Shown: positions 1-12,109 of the stretch, piece after piece | Layout: each line of letters starts with the position of its first letter | How positions within the stretch are numbered: position 1 is the stretch's first letter | Assembly (NCBI GenBank): GCA_023053545.1 | Contig: JAKZAN010000002.1 | Coordinates: forward strand, 13,450,790-13,514,789 | Direction: 5' to 3' | DNA: 64,000 nt | From: Lepidurus packardi | Lineage: Eukaryota > Arthropoda > Branchiopoda > Notostraca > Triopsidae | The notes under the pieces: generated by a model | What the model was told of the DNA's origin: nothing | The model's input: the letters and a program-made list of their open reading frames with translations, nothing else | The model's database searches: none | Position numbers and translations under genes: made by a program

Positions 1-19
1 CGAACGGTGTTTTCGCCCA

Positions 20-1029
20 ATGGCGGACTCAAACCATTTATGTGTGGAATTGGATAAGTTATCAGATCCCCCCGTTATGCCTAGCACCCCCAAACGCAAA
101 AGAGCTTCTGTTGCTTTAAGTCGACGCAGCAGTATCACAACCCAGAGCCATTTGGTTGATGTCAAATGTATGTACTAAGGACATTATCTGTCTAAAGCCA
201 GATACAACCAAAGAAATTAAAGACGGGTTGTTTTTTCTTAGCCATTTGCATGGGAATACCTCAGGATTTACCGCCATCTGAAAAGTTGATTGCGATGCTG
301 GAAAACTCCATCCACTACACACTGCGTAGCATGTCTGCCAATCCAGCACTTGATTTGGACACGGTGCAAGAGTTGGCCCAGGCTGCAAGAGAATGCGTGC
401 CTGGCATTCTCGAGACGGTCAAAGCATCTTCACTGTCCCCAGAATGGGCCGAAAAATTGGTCTTGACTGAAAAAGAGAGTGTTCCTAGCGTTGCAGTGGA
501 ACTTAAGCGGAAAACCCAATCGCTGCAAGCCGAGTCCTTAGCTTGGAGTAAACTTAAAGAGCAAATGCAGACAGCCAGAGAAGCAGGAGTCGCGTAAGGC
601 TGCAGGCCTTCTTTTGTCGTAATTGTATACCAACAGCCGCATTCCTAATTCTCGTCGTCTATAGATACTACAGGAAGGTGGAAAGTGAAATCGAAGTCAT
701 CACGAGCGAGCAGCGAGCCAAATTACCTGCCGAGTACAGACAATTTCTCAATGCCAAGCCGGACTACCAGGCATTGATTCGCCGCAACCAGCACGTCATG
801 GCCCAATTGGGAAATAAATGTTACCAGCTGAACGCGCTTACCTCCCAAGCCTCTGAGATCTTTGACGAGACGGAGAGCCTAATTCAGCACAACGTTCGCA
901 AGCTTGGTAGGTATCTTTTGTTAAACGCAAAATGGTTTTTCAATTTCATTCATGTATTGCCTGGCATTAGGGGAAAGTTTGGGGCTGCACAAGGATATTA
1001 CCTCCATTATGGAGGACCTGTATCGCTAG
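20..1029 (+). CDS. DSN1: DSN1 kinetochore protein (Mis12 complex subunit)
   Basis: DSN1 is a subunit of the Mis12 complex, which joins CENP-C on the inner kinetochore to the Ndc80 complex. Four exons keep frame: 20-167, 242-593, 674-906 and 971-1029, giving 263 residues. The protein starts with a basic Arg/Ser-rich stretch (RRSSI), then a segment ending GIPQDLPPSEKL that aligns with the start of the Mis13/DSN1 domain. Near the C-terminus, FLNAKPDYQALIRR matches the human motif with LNTKPDYQKIL. The codons upstream of this ATG stay open to the window edge, so further N-terminal sequence could lie outside; the human protein is longer (about 356 residues). The stop lies 156 bases from the SIN1 stop on the other strand. 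Identity is from motif recall, but the conserved exon phases and two matched blocks make it strong. Confidence 0.88.
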
Positions 1030-1185
1030 AACAGCTCCCTTCGCTTACCCCCAAAGCACCAACGTGCAAACAAAGGCTTTATACACATGTACATATTCAC
1101 ACATCGTTTTGCTCTACACCAGCGCCGTTTTGGGTTGGCTTGTATCCATCGTACTTCGCATTCGGAATAAAAAAGGGGAGGCCGT

Positions 1186-3018
1186 TCATTTGTAACTGAC
1201 TGGAAGACTCTGTCTGGCTTTGTTGCTCCGCACAAAGGCTGCTCTTTTGCGAGCGAGTTTCTTTTCCCGCGCGTTCAGATACTCTCGGCGCTGAATACTG
1301 CATCTCCACTCGATCAACGTGTTTATCTTATCCACGACGGCCTTCACTACCACGCGATCCGCCTCGAAGTGGTACCGCCGGTACTTGGCCAGCTCTGCTT
1401 TGGCGTACGTGAGTTCAAAAGTCTGGGTTTCGCGACTGGCTTTGGCGCTTTTGTCCATTTCGCAGGCCACTATCATGTCCACGGGCAAAACCACCGGGGA
1501 AGGCTGCGGGCTGGGCCAGAACTTGGTTCGTCGGTGGGGCACGGGTTCAATTTCGACTCTTTCCCATGAAACTCCTGGGGGAAATTGACTTCAATACAGG
1601 ATATTACCCTCCCCAAAGACCAGTTTTTACCTAGATACACCTCGACGTTGGGTCGGACGCGTAACTGGAGAAACACTTTAAAAGACTGGTACAGCGGAGC
1701 ATCCATAGCTAGGGACAAGCTTTGACTCTTGGACTGGGTAACTGTGGGCCCTGGAATATATTTGGAAGCATAGTTAAAAGGGCATGAAAAAATCCCCCCA
1801 CTGTTCTTACTAATCTTCTTACTATAATCACTAATCTTACCGTGCTGTTCTTGTGCTACTGCAACGACGGCTTGGGAAGTAGAGGGTACTGTACTTTCGC
1901 AGATACTCGCACTCTGTCTAAAAACGAGGGCCAAACTCGTAAAACCGAATTTGGCCATAGTTTCAGTCGGTTCCAAAGCAGGGAAGTCTGAATCTGCGGT
2001 ACCATCGTCTTCCGCAATAAAAAGGGCATAGTTATCAATCGGTCCACTATAAATCAATCAATAATGTTAAATATAGGACCCTATTTTTTTTAGAAGGCAA
2101 AACCTTACTCTAGCACGGGCTTTCGACTAGCCATATAGTAATGGTACAAAATTAGACCCACCAAATCAGAGACCCGGGCAGACGTAACCACACACACGGA
2201 CAAAGGATAGGACCTGAGTTGCTTGGGAAGCATGGTTATATAGATTTGCACGTTTCTCACTGCTACTCCGCTGTGTGACTAAAAAGAGATCCAGCCTTTA
2301 AATGAAATGCATTGGAGCTTAGATTTTGTTTCTACCTGTCCGTCAAATTTGGCGTATTCGAGGTACGGGCAAACGGGGATATGGGCTACCAAATTCAGTT
2401 GTTCGGTGAGAGCAGAGATTTTGTGGATGGTAGGCTTGTAAGCTCCTTTCTTAGTGAACAAGGGAGTCGGTGCTTTGCCTTCAACTCCAGCTTTGACAGA
2501 AATAAATACATTATTGGATTTTTTCTTTACTGTGCCAAATTATGTAAAAAATGGATGAAAATACTTGGGGGAGGATCTTTCCATCGAACTGTGGTGATAA
2601 GAGCGGCAGCTATCTGTTCCTTCTTGAGCCTTTCCAGTCTGACAGCTGTATTGATTCGCCTGCGGTGGGCAGAGAAGTCTGCATCTATAAAATAGGATAA
2701 GACTAGATAATTCAGAATGGAACTATCGCTGTCCTTACCAGAACTGTCAAGGTTTCGGTGGACTGGTCCTGCATCCTCGCTGTCTTCCTCTGAATCATCC
2801 AGATCGCTAAACCATGCCTCCTTTGCTTCTGATTTGAGCTGGTCGGGCAGATCCGAGCTACAAATCACCATTTCACACATGCCTGTTATATAATACTATT
2901 ATGCAATGGAATGTACACATGCGTAGAAACTAATAGCTAATATACCTGTGTCATCCGTGTACAAGAACGAGTTTCGAATATGCGACAACAGCCAGAATTT
3001 ATTATCAAAAAATGCCAT
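1186..3018 (-). CDS. MAPKAP1: SIN1 / MAPKAP1, TORC2 subunit without a Ras-binding domain
   Basis: SIN1 is a core TORC2 subunit that presents AKT/SGK/PKC to mTOR. Eight exons keep frame: 3018-2946, 2882-2739, 2684-2565, 2490-2336, 2278-2109, 2046-1841, 1750-1631 and 1574-1186, giving 458 residues (human 522). The N-terminus MAFFDNKFWLLSHIRNSF and the following DDTGMCEMVI match human SIN1 closely, as does RRRINTAVRLERLKKEQ. The CRIM domain (about residues 130-265) carries EYAKFDGQ, TSARVSDLVGLI and FIAEDDGTADSDFP. A PH domain (about 310-430) carries YQSFKV, TKFW and the final HFEAD segment. The Ras-binding domain that normally lies between CRIM and PH is absent: only about 45 residues connect them, across one intron too short (90 bases) to hide it. 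The first codon is chosen by similarity to the human start. Confidence 0.95.
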
Positions 3019-4463
3019 CGTTTACGAGTTCCTGCCGAACTTTTTACAATTCCTGCCCTGGTTCACAGACATTTAAGTGGCGCTACATTTCAGTCTTTCC
3101 GAGCTTAGGGGCGTTACCAAATTTGGAGTCTATTCGCAGTTCCAAGCCCTTGGTTGCAGTTCACTGTGTGCCTGGTGGGCGTCAACAATTATTTGCTTTT
3201 GTTTATCTGCTCGCTGCTTGTGCTTGCTCAATAACAGTCGAAAATGAAGTGTGAATTACAGTGCCAAACCCTTTTAAAGTAGAATTTTTTTTGAGACACC
3301 GCCCGAGTAATCAATCAGGTAACATCGCCTTAAAAATGGGCTTGTTTTTGTATAATGTAAAACATAAAAGCATGCATGCATGAGGGCAGCCTAGCGAACG
3401 CTTTTAGGCTCCGCCTACGCAGTCTGACTGTCTCCATAACGGGCTACAATTCAAATCCGCCGGAAGAACAACTCCATTTTTGCTTGATACACGGTACTTG
3501 AGCTATACTATATAGGTATACTATAAAACAATCTACTAAGCGTTATTTGAGGTAGAGCTTTAGCCAAGCGTTTCGCTTTATTTCCAGGCGGCTGTCAGTT
3601 CGTAACAAGAAAGGCACTCGTGTTTAGAATTGCTCAGCATTGCAAAACAGAAACACTGGGAAATTAATTGGCATGCGACAGCTCGCTCATGCTGTCGTAA
3701 ATAATAAGCGCACCAAACTCGCGCCCTTTTTTATCCTTTTCTTTTTTTTCTGTCTGGCAGGAGAGTCTTTTGGCGTCGTGGGAGGGTGCCGCCTGGAATT
3801 AGATAAATAGCACTGCAGACTTGGCAAATCTGCGCCAAGTTGCTAGCCGGGCAACTCGCTATATTAGAATTGACACTTGCGGGAGTGTCTTTTTTCAGAG
3901 ATGGTAATGGACTGTTTATAGAACGCAGATCTTTAGCAGCCCCCAAGCCGAGTCGTAAAGCATTGGGAAGCGATGAAATGTTTCCGTTTTCTTGTTTGTT
4001 TTCTGGCTCCACAAGTATTGGAAAAGATTGGCGTATACGACGATCCCTCTCCCAGACGTAGTTTATAATGGGCGTCGACTCTTGGCCCCAGCTCAGATTT
4101 TCTTCCTCTTTGGTTTTTTTCTCTACTCCGCCACAAGCTGGCAAGGCTATCTTGGCGCTCCACTCTCAAATGCTAAAGTTAGTTTGGATATTTACATTTG
4201 CCTTGTCGGTGTGGGAGATTCTCGAGTTGGCTGCGCTCTTCCTCTCCCCGGTTCCACGTTGCCCAGTTTGCTTGTGGTCTCGTGAATCGAGAGTTCATTC
4301 AAACGGGCGAATCCTTCGACTCGAACGTGCCACTTTTGGGAACGGATTAATTTGTGTGTGTGTTGTGGGATTCATTTTCCCTTGCCAATGACAGTTTGTC
4401 TTTGTGTCGCATAGAAAAACACTGCGGGAGTAGCCATGGATTCGTGAGCCCGTCACAATATAG
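3019..4463. other. Non-coding upstream region of SIN1
   Basis: No reading frame here resembles a known protein. The first few hundred bases should hold the SIN1 promoter and 5' leader, since the SIN1 start codon is at 3018 on the minus strand. The remainder has short open frames in several phases, interrupted by T-rich runs. No tRNA or repeat array was recognised. Confidence 0.5.
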
Positions 4464-4786
4464 CTGTCTGGTACTGGGCCCATTGTGAAAAGCGTGCCAA
4501 AAGACGAAGCCAAGCTGGCTCCTGATCCCCAGAGCCTGGGTAGGCCGTGCTGGGCCTCCCCATTGATTGTGGATGCCAAATCGGCCCGGTTCATCTTTCC
4601 TGAATCCAAGCAGCTCCTTGTGCCTTCTGCTAACGATGAGCTCCAGTGGTCGGATCCAACTTGTCCTTCTCCTCCGCCTTTGCCGGCCCCTCCTGTGGCA
4701 GCAGCTGGTCCTGACGACCCAACAGCCAAGAGCTTGAAAACCTCTCAAAGGGCCATGTCCGGCTGCGTCTACGGTGATGTCACTAG
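4464..4786 (+). CDS. Putative isolated coding exon, possibly 5' exon of the Raw-like gene
   Basis: An open segment of 323 bases is flanked by an AG acceptor (ATATAG before 4464) and a GT donor (ACTAG before GTAATA). It reads about 107 residues, including the proline run SPPPLPAPPVAAAGPDDP. The exon ends in phase 2, which is exactly the phase required by the first secure exon of the Raw-like gene at 12751; joining them would give a Ser codon at the junction. It has no in-frame initiator ATG near its start, so another upstream exon would be needed. Arguments against are the 8 kb distance, very long for this genome, and the absence of recognisable homology. Overlapping frames on the opposite strand are also open. 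It is offered as a candidate only. Confidence 0.35.
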
Positions 4787-7700
4787 GTAATAAACCTTAA
4801 AAAGCTCCTTTTTTTCTAATCTCTCTCCACACCTTGAGCTTTTGCTTGGAGCGGAGTGTATAGCGAGTCCGTCCATCCAAAGTGAGCGCAGGAATGCGCA
4901 CTTTGGATGCGCAATGCGCAAGAATGAATCCTTATCGCGTATGGGGTCTGGTAAGGGAAACGGTGTTTCAGGGCTTCCGAAACCAGAGAAAAACACCAGT
5001 TAGCGGAACTCGGAGAGCAAAAACTGCCCACTTTTGTGTCTTTTTTGCGGTTTCCTCAGGGTCCTTCCTGTTGTAGAAAAACGTCACCCTGTCTGGAAAG
5101 AAGAGCATCCTTCTGGAGCAAAACTGACAAGGAAGTGGCATTACCCTCTCCATTCAGTCACAATACTCTTGTCATCATGAATTACGTGTAAACTCTAGTA
5201 GTAGCGACGTAGGCATTCGGCGAAGACTTGTTTTTTGCGAGCGAAAAAAGCTGGGCTTGCATGCGCTTTCTGTTCCTGGAATGTCGGGGGGAGAGCGTCC
5301 ATACAAAGGTGTCACAAGCGTGGTATAGAAGTAAGCGTTGATTGCTGGGTGCGTTTGCCATTGTGGAAGAACTGCGCAAACGTGGCCAGAGCATTTTGGT
5401 CTGAATTTTTCATTGTTGAGGCAGGGCGACAGCGTGTTCTTTTCATGGTTGATGGGCGGTCCAATGGCAAGCGAGCTTTCTCTCGAGAGTGAAAAGTTCT
5501 GGGCAATGAAATCAGGGGATCGAACGAAATCACCTTGTTGCCTACTGTTTTTCGTTGTTGAGCTCGAGCGCGGGGAAAAGGGCAATGCGGAGGGGCGGAT
5601 TACAATAATTCGGTCCCGATGAGGCCAGTTTTGGGGATTGTTTTTCTTTCGACTTTTGTATCGGAGCAGTTTAGGACTGTGTACTCCGTCCTGCATCTGT
5701 TGAAAAGCCCAAACTTCCCCGCTGTGGTCTTTTATTGTTTTTCTTATTGTTGTTAAATGCGTTTCCTTTAATCGGTCAGGGAAAACGTGTGGTACTTGTC
5801 CTGTAGGTGACGGTGTATTTGGGTGCGTGACGTAACTCGCTATCAAGACTGGTTCTCTTGGCTAAAGGTGTAGTTGAGCTTTATCATGGGCTTTGGCTTT
5901 TTAAAAAAAATTATTTTCAAGTTGTCCGATATATCTATCAGGTTATGCACGCTTTTTGATTATTGAGAGGACAGTCCCTAGGAGGATTGAAGCTATGAAA
6001 TCTAAAAAAAAAAATCAGACATTGTACCCAGGAAAAACAAAGAAAGAACATGGCCCACATTCGGGCCACGAAATTAGGAGGTTGCGCAAGCTTTGTTGGG
6101 GGAGAGATAAACGTACGTTGAAGCATGGCAACATATGGCCAAGTATTATATATAGCTTTACCTGGCCAGCTTTTTGCTTCGTTTATTTGATCAAGGTCCT
6201 GGCAATCCATATGTCCATGTCTTCTCTTTTGGGAGAAGCTTTCTTTCTTGGTTAGTGTATTGCATCTTTAATTTTCCAAGTCACTGCTCTTAACAGTGGT
6301 CTATTTCAGCACTCGGTTAAACATGGAACGCTCGAGTGCGGAGAATGTTTAATTAAAGTGGAGTTCCAGTGTTGGAACTTTGGAAAGGTAACGTGATAGG
6401 ACTGGATGTAAAGAGTGAGGGCCCAGCAGCTGCATTTCAATCAAAAGTCCTTGTATAGCGATGCTGGTATGCTAGGCCTGCTGCTGGTTCTTATCTTCGG
6501 TGGATTTATGGAGCTTGTTGGCCTCAACCACCTTCTCTAAAGAAGCTTCTCAGCACTCCGGGGAGGCTGTGTTGTGCGTGGACGGTTCTTATGGATGCTG
6601 CAGATCGCGTCGTATCACTCTCTGGCTCGTTCACTGCGTCGTAGTGTGCAGCAGGACGTGGTTGTTGACTCACGTCATCGCTCAGCTTAGCTAAAGCCAT
6701 TCTGAGCCACTATATATGCGAACTCGCTTGTTGGACCTCTCTGGTCGGCATCCCGGCTCTCTCGTCTCCGGGCAAGACTCCCGCCAGGAGCGCGTCGAAA
6801 GGCAAGGCAAAGGGTTGTGGCTTTTCTTTCTTTTCTTTTTGTATTACGAGTTTTCCTTTTTTGATATTTAGAGATATATCTTTGGAAAAACTGCGTTGCA
6901 GACGTAGGAATAACCTGTCTGTATTAATAATTCTTAGTAATTATCCGTATCGAGGTGGTTCTTGAGCATAGGCCTTTTGGGGCCTTTTTTGGCCTGTTTA
7001 CTTTCGTTCGCATTCCCGGTTGATTTTCTCTTTCGCAATTGTTGTGAAAGTTCTCCCAGCACAAGGCTTGTTTGGTAAGTTTTTTTTGGGTGGCAAGGAA
7101 AAAGGGATAGAATTTTCGGGATTTGAAAAGTCCGAACGCCAAGGAAACAATCGTCGCGTTTATAACAGATGCATCGTTCGCCTGGTACTTGGGGGTACTT
7201 GGTACAGCGTTGTTTTGATTGTGAGCTAAGGAGCCACGGTTGGGACATCGCTTCCGGAGCGGCGTGTATGCTCGCAAAGCCCGTTTCCTTGTATACGATG
7301 TGTATACGCTACAGTTGTGAAAACAACGGTGACTTTGTTGAACGTTGGGGAGTTATATATGAGGAATGAGGCGTTCGTAAAGCTCATCATTGTATGGGGA
7401 TTCCCGTCCCCAAAGTGTTGGCCAATTTCGAAGTCGAAAAAACGTTCCCTGCAACATTTTTCTGGAAGGAAGAACTGATGTCAGCGTTTAAGCTGAGTCA
7501 ATATTCTTGACATGACAGGGGCCGGGGCTATGTCTACGGGTGGAATGATTGGTATGGACGGATTGCTTCGTTGGAATTGGAGCCGAGTTCTTATGTTGTA
7601 TAGCATTCGATTGCCCCACCTGTGTAGGTTAAATATATGGGTGAAGTGTGATTCCGTCGAGAGTTAGCTGACTGTACTGGTTCCGAGCTGATTTCTACCA

Positions 7701-10254
7701 TCGAAAAACAAGTGAGCTTCAGGTACAATGTATGGATAGACTTAGTTAGGGACTGTAAGTGGTTTGTGCGAGCAGTCTGGAGGTTGGTTAGTGCTGACAG
7801 GTTTATCCCGAAAAAGTATGGGTCACGTTTCGTGGGGAATCGGTGTAGATAACCTCTGCAATCTTGTTGATTTCGCATTCTGGATTATACTGGAAAGTTT
7901 GGCCCGTTTCCTCATCAGGCTGACGTATCTTTCATTACATTGAGGGAGGATCGTTATGCGGAAAGGCTCCGATTTAACTGGAATCGAAAGATTTCTTAAC
8001 TCTTTGAAGGATGCTCGTAAACAGGGCACTTTTTTGGAAAATGGCTTGGCTTGATACAGGGCCACTGTACCTTTTGAGGCAGTTTCGCTCTGATTTTAGG
8101 ACTGATAATAGCCCTTCGCTCTGATAATAGGACTTGGCACTCCAGTGTGTGTTTTTGGAATTGTTTCCATTTTTCCCTGTTCAATTGATAGTATACGGAT
8201 TGAGTGCCAAAAGTCGGCTGTAGAGGCAGTCAGTGTTGCATCCAAGTCAGTGAGAGTGATTCAGTATAAATGACAATATTGAATTCCGAGTTCTGAAAAT
8301 TCGACTGCAGGTCACCGAGAACCTCTGTGCTCCTGGAAGCATCTACCCCAGCTATCCCAGAGAAGAGAAAGCCCCAAAGTAATCATTTTATGCAAGGCTA
8401 ACTGCAATCTAAAATGAAATGAAAACTGAAAGGGAAGCGATGCACACTGCGAGTCATTTCAAACTTGAATAGAAGGAAATAATAGATCCTTTTTAGTTAT
8501 GATACTCAATTCGACACCCCCATACGGAAATCCTCGTAATCGTGTCAAGGTTCCTTCCGCATTTCGGCTTCTTTTTTTGTCTTGGGATCTTTCGGTAAAT
8601 CTCTTTTGCTAGGTATAGATCTGTGTGTGGCTGTCTCTGTTAACCAGACCTAAAAGCAGGAAGTTCGTATATCCGCTCGAAGGTCTTTTTGGCTGGAATC
8701 AATTTCCCATCGCTTTATTAGCACTCACGTTTTTTTCCCCTTGCCCAGACCATTTCATTGTTGCTTCTTGCATGAGCCCTCCCCTTCCAACGCCAGCACA
8801 AGTAACTTATTTTTGACCCGTTTCATTTATTTTTCTCGCAACGAAGAGTTTTCGGATCCTCGGACAGACCAGGACGACCCTGACTCCCCAGACTTTTTAA
8901 CCAAGAACTCCGCAGGCATCTTTCACCTCATTTGCGTACATAGTGTGTGCCTTGAGCCGTCTCTTCCTGGTTCTTGTGGTGCACAAGCCACTTAACGTGT
9001 ACAACCTGTATATGGCATACGGTTGCCTGGTAGTTATTGGATAAGAAACATTCTTTTTCAGAAGAAGAGGCTGAGATGCTATCGGTCGCCTTTGGGCCGA
9101 GCGAGTTCTGTAACCGAGTAAGGCAAGGAAAAGAATCCCCCCCCCTTTCTTTATAATAGAGCCAAGGATATGTGTGCATGTGTGGTTGATCCCGCGCTGC
9201 CCAGCACGCGAACCGAAGGGATGCTTGGCGCAGCACTTACTTAGTACTTTCTTGGCCACGGCCGCAGTCGGAGCAACCCGAAAACGTGTCTTTCGTAAAA
9301 GAGTGGCTGCTGGGTGGCTGAACAGTTGAGAGAGTACTCGGCGACTAGTTTTAGAGAGAGAGAGAAAGATCACGTCATATGCTAGAATAGGAAAACGTTC
9401 GTTTCTAGCAAACACGTATTCCAAGCGGGGACTCGCGAAAACAACCGCACCGCAGCGTTTTGCATTTCATTGTTGAGAAAACAGCGTGTGCAGACACAGA
9501 CACACACACACGTCTTCTGGGACTCGGTCGGACACGTTCGGGCTCTACTGACGTTGTTTTGGGGCGGATTTTTGCGGACGCGACCAAGTTCATTTTCCGT
9601 CTTTCCTATTTAAGCCGTGTCCGAAAGTCCAGTGGCCAAGTGAGTGACTGGATTGGAGCCACCGTTCCTGAGGATTTTGCGTACGAGTTGGGTGATTTCT
9701 TAATGACAAGATTCAAACAGACAAATAGAACGCCAAAAGCCACGGGTACTAGTGTAAGGAGGGTTTATACGAGAATCAAGCAGCTTTTGGAGAGCGTAGT
9801 CTGCCAAAACATCATGGGCATGATAGAGAGGTGACTATATCTTTTGCTTTTGGTTTTCTAATTTAAAAAACACACGACATGATTAGCTGCGTCTTTGGGG
9901 GCACTTGACTCGGAAGCTTTGTTTGCTAACAAACGAATTTGTTGTTCCACATTGGCAGGAGTGCTTGCGGTATCACATTTTTAGAGAGCAGACTAATGTT
10001 TATATAAAGCCTTGTTTATCGTCTTACGCTGCTGCGCGAGAGTGGCGATTTTATCAGCGATTTTGGCGGTCAGCAGAGTGATAACTGGAGCTTTTAATCT
10101 TTTTAGAAATCCCCAGCGAATTTAAAAAATAAAGGAAAACGTTTCGCTTTCGTTTATTTACTCTTGGGTACGATCTTGGTAGAAGTGAAGCGAGGCCAAG
10201 CAGCTTCTTTTTTGATAGCGAGAAAAGGATCCACCCTGCCAACGCAAAGCCTTT

Positions 10255-10286
10255 TTCTTTATAAAAGCCACAGCTTTTATAAAGAA
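10255..10286. repeat. Perfect 14-bp inverted repeat with 4-base loop
   Basis: The left arm TTCTTTATAAAAGC and right arm GCTTTTATAAAGAA are exact reverse complements, separated by CACA. The stem is A/T-rich and contains a TATAAA-like core on both strands. It lies in the non-coding stretch upstream of the Raw-like gene. It is short for a microRNA precursor; it could be a cruciform, a palindromic protein-binding site or the remnant of a small inverted-repeat element. Confidence 0.85.
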
Positions 10287-12091
10287 CAAAAATGGCCATC
10301 GCTTTGAAGCTTCCCAGTACTTGGCCAGTACTCTCGCCTGGCGGTAGTTGGAAACCAGAAAGCTTAGGAGCCAATTCGCTTGAAAAACGCCATGTCTTTG
10401 GTACTCTTTTTGGCTCTTTGAGGGGCACAAGAGACGGTGTCAATTGAGCGAGTAAACCAGGAGGACATTTGCGTTCAAGTGAACGAAAAGTTCTTGGTGG
10501 TAATGTGCGGCCAGCAGCAACAACAAGAAGACACTTGCACAAATAGCCTTTGGTGTTGGTTTGGCGTCCAAGGATTCTTTTCGGTTGAGGTTTTGGCGCA
10601 TTGGCGGGTGCCGAGGAATGGTAAAGTTGGCACGACACTTAATTCCTGCACACGCAAATTAGCGGTATATCTCCTCCCCCAAGACGGCTCCAAATAGATG
10701 GACCATTTCCCCTTTTTTGGCGGGAGTTTTCTGCCCTTCCTTCCTTTTGTATTTAAGAAACTTGCAAGTGTCACTTTTCTTTCTTTCCTAACGCTCCACC
10801 GGGTATTGTTTCCATCCGCGTGGCCCAAAAATAAAACAAAAATAAGGACTCGATTTTCCGGTGTCGAGCGAATCTGTTTCGTCTTGGCAGGTGATCAGGT
10901 TCTTTTTGCTGAGATATATATCTATTTTTTTTTTTTTATGTGCCAAGCGTGCTGGTTGCTTTGGAATGCAGGAACTTGGTGGCAAAAGTGAAAAGCGAAG
11001 GCCGTTTGGCACCCGAACCCATGTGTGTGGAGTTGCTTTTCAACTTAATGATGGAAAGTTGAGCCACTTCTTTTAGGACAGACAGGGGAATCTGACGCTC
11101 ATCTTGTTTATATTAAGAAAGGTTAAAAAAAAAGCGTTCTGGCAAACATGCGCTGGTTGGGGAGCTTCACTTTGGGGGCGAAATGCTTGTAGAGAGAATT
11201 GGGGATCAAATGGGTAGATAGCGTAGAATTTGTACATTATTTATAGGATTTGGAGAGCGGGTGTTTACGCTGTCTTTAAGGCCTATACATATAAAGGCCT
11301 AGATTGGGGTTTTAATTTAAGATACACATTTGAATGGAAGTAGGAATGTGGTGCCGTTAGGAAAACTTGAAGAACTCGACGGCCTTGAGGAAATGAATCC
11401 TCCTTTTGGGGGGTTCGAAGGCATATTCGTTTCCCTGTTGGTGGCCCATGGAGGCTTCGTCTAGGATGTCGTGTTCGATAACGAGATCGAAAACGAGAAT
11501 GAGTGTTCTAAAGAGTTATCGGGTTTCGCCAGATACGAAGGAATTTTTTGCTATTATTAACTCATTTTTTATTACATTTATTAGAAAAGGCATTTTGGGA
11601 AAGTGAGAAGGCCACTTTGGGCGATACAACTAATCAAGTTTCGTTTTTAGACTTTGCGTGATTGAGTACTCCGGGAGAAATAAAAAAAAGGAAGCCAATT
11701 TCGTTCCTGATCCCTTTTAGATCAACCAGGAATTGAGATGTTGGGAGTCGAGCCTCAGTAGCTCCTGTAACATTAACGCGGGGTGTAGGCGTGGCAACTT
11801 TCGGAATCGTTTTCATGCATGATTAATTTACCAGGAGGGAGTTCAACTAATTACCGTACGGAAAAAAGGAACACGTTGGGTTCCAAAAGGAAGTACAGGG
11901 ATGGGGACATGGAAACCTGCTCCGCCCCGACACTGCGTTTGTTCACATGAAGGTGAAAAAGAAGGAACCCACTATACAAGTGCAGTCAGTTTCAGAAGGC
12001 CTTCTTATTATTCCCTCGCGCGTTCGCTGGCTTGAAAAAGCTTTCCACGCCCCGGGTTGGGCGCTAGGTCATGCTCATGATGACTTCACCG

Positions 12092-12109
12092 TGAGTCAAA
12101 ATGACGTCA
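12092..12109. promoter_or_regulatory. AP-1 and CRE consensus sites
   Basis: TGAGTCA (12092-12098) matches the AP-1 consensus and TGACGTCA (12102-12109) is a perfect palindromic CRE. They are three bases apart. A further related half-site (TGACTTCA) precedes them at 12081. Such spacing would suit bZIP factor binding (Jun/Fos, ATF/CREB). The cluster lies about 650 bases upstream of the first secure exon of the Raw-like gene. Function is inferred only from consensus matches. Confidence 0.5.

Noticed and set aside
3420..3475. tRNA-like B box (ATTCAAATCC) near 3450
   Set aside because: No matching acceptor stem, A box or anticodon arm at proper spacing.
3731..4144. Minus-strand open frame of 137 codons
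   Set aside because: No similarity to any family, overlapping open frames on both strands and no consistent splice context; most likely chance.
4295..4748. Two overlapping minus-strand frames opposite the putative exon at 4464-4786
   Set aside because: They mirror the plus-strand GC-rich segment; the plus strand has suitable splice signals and a more protein-like proline pattern.
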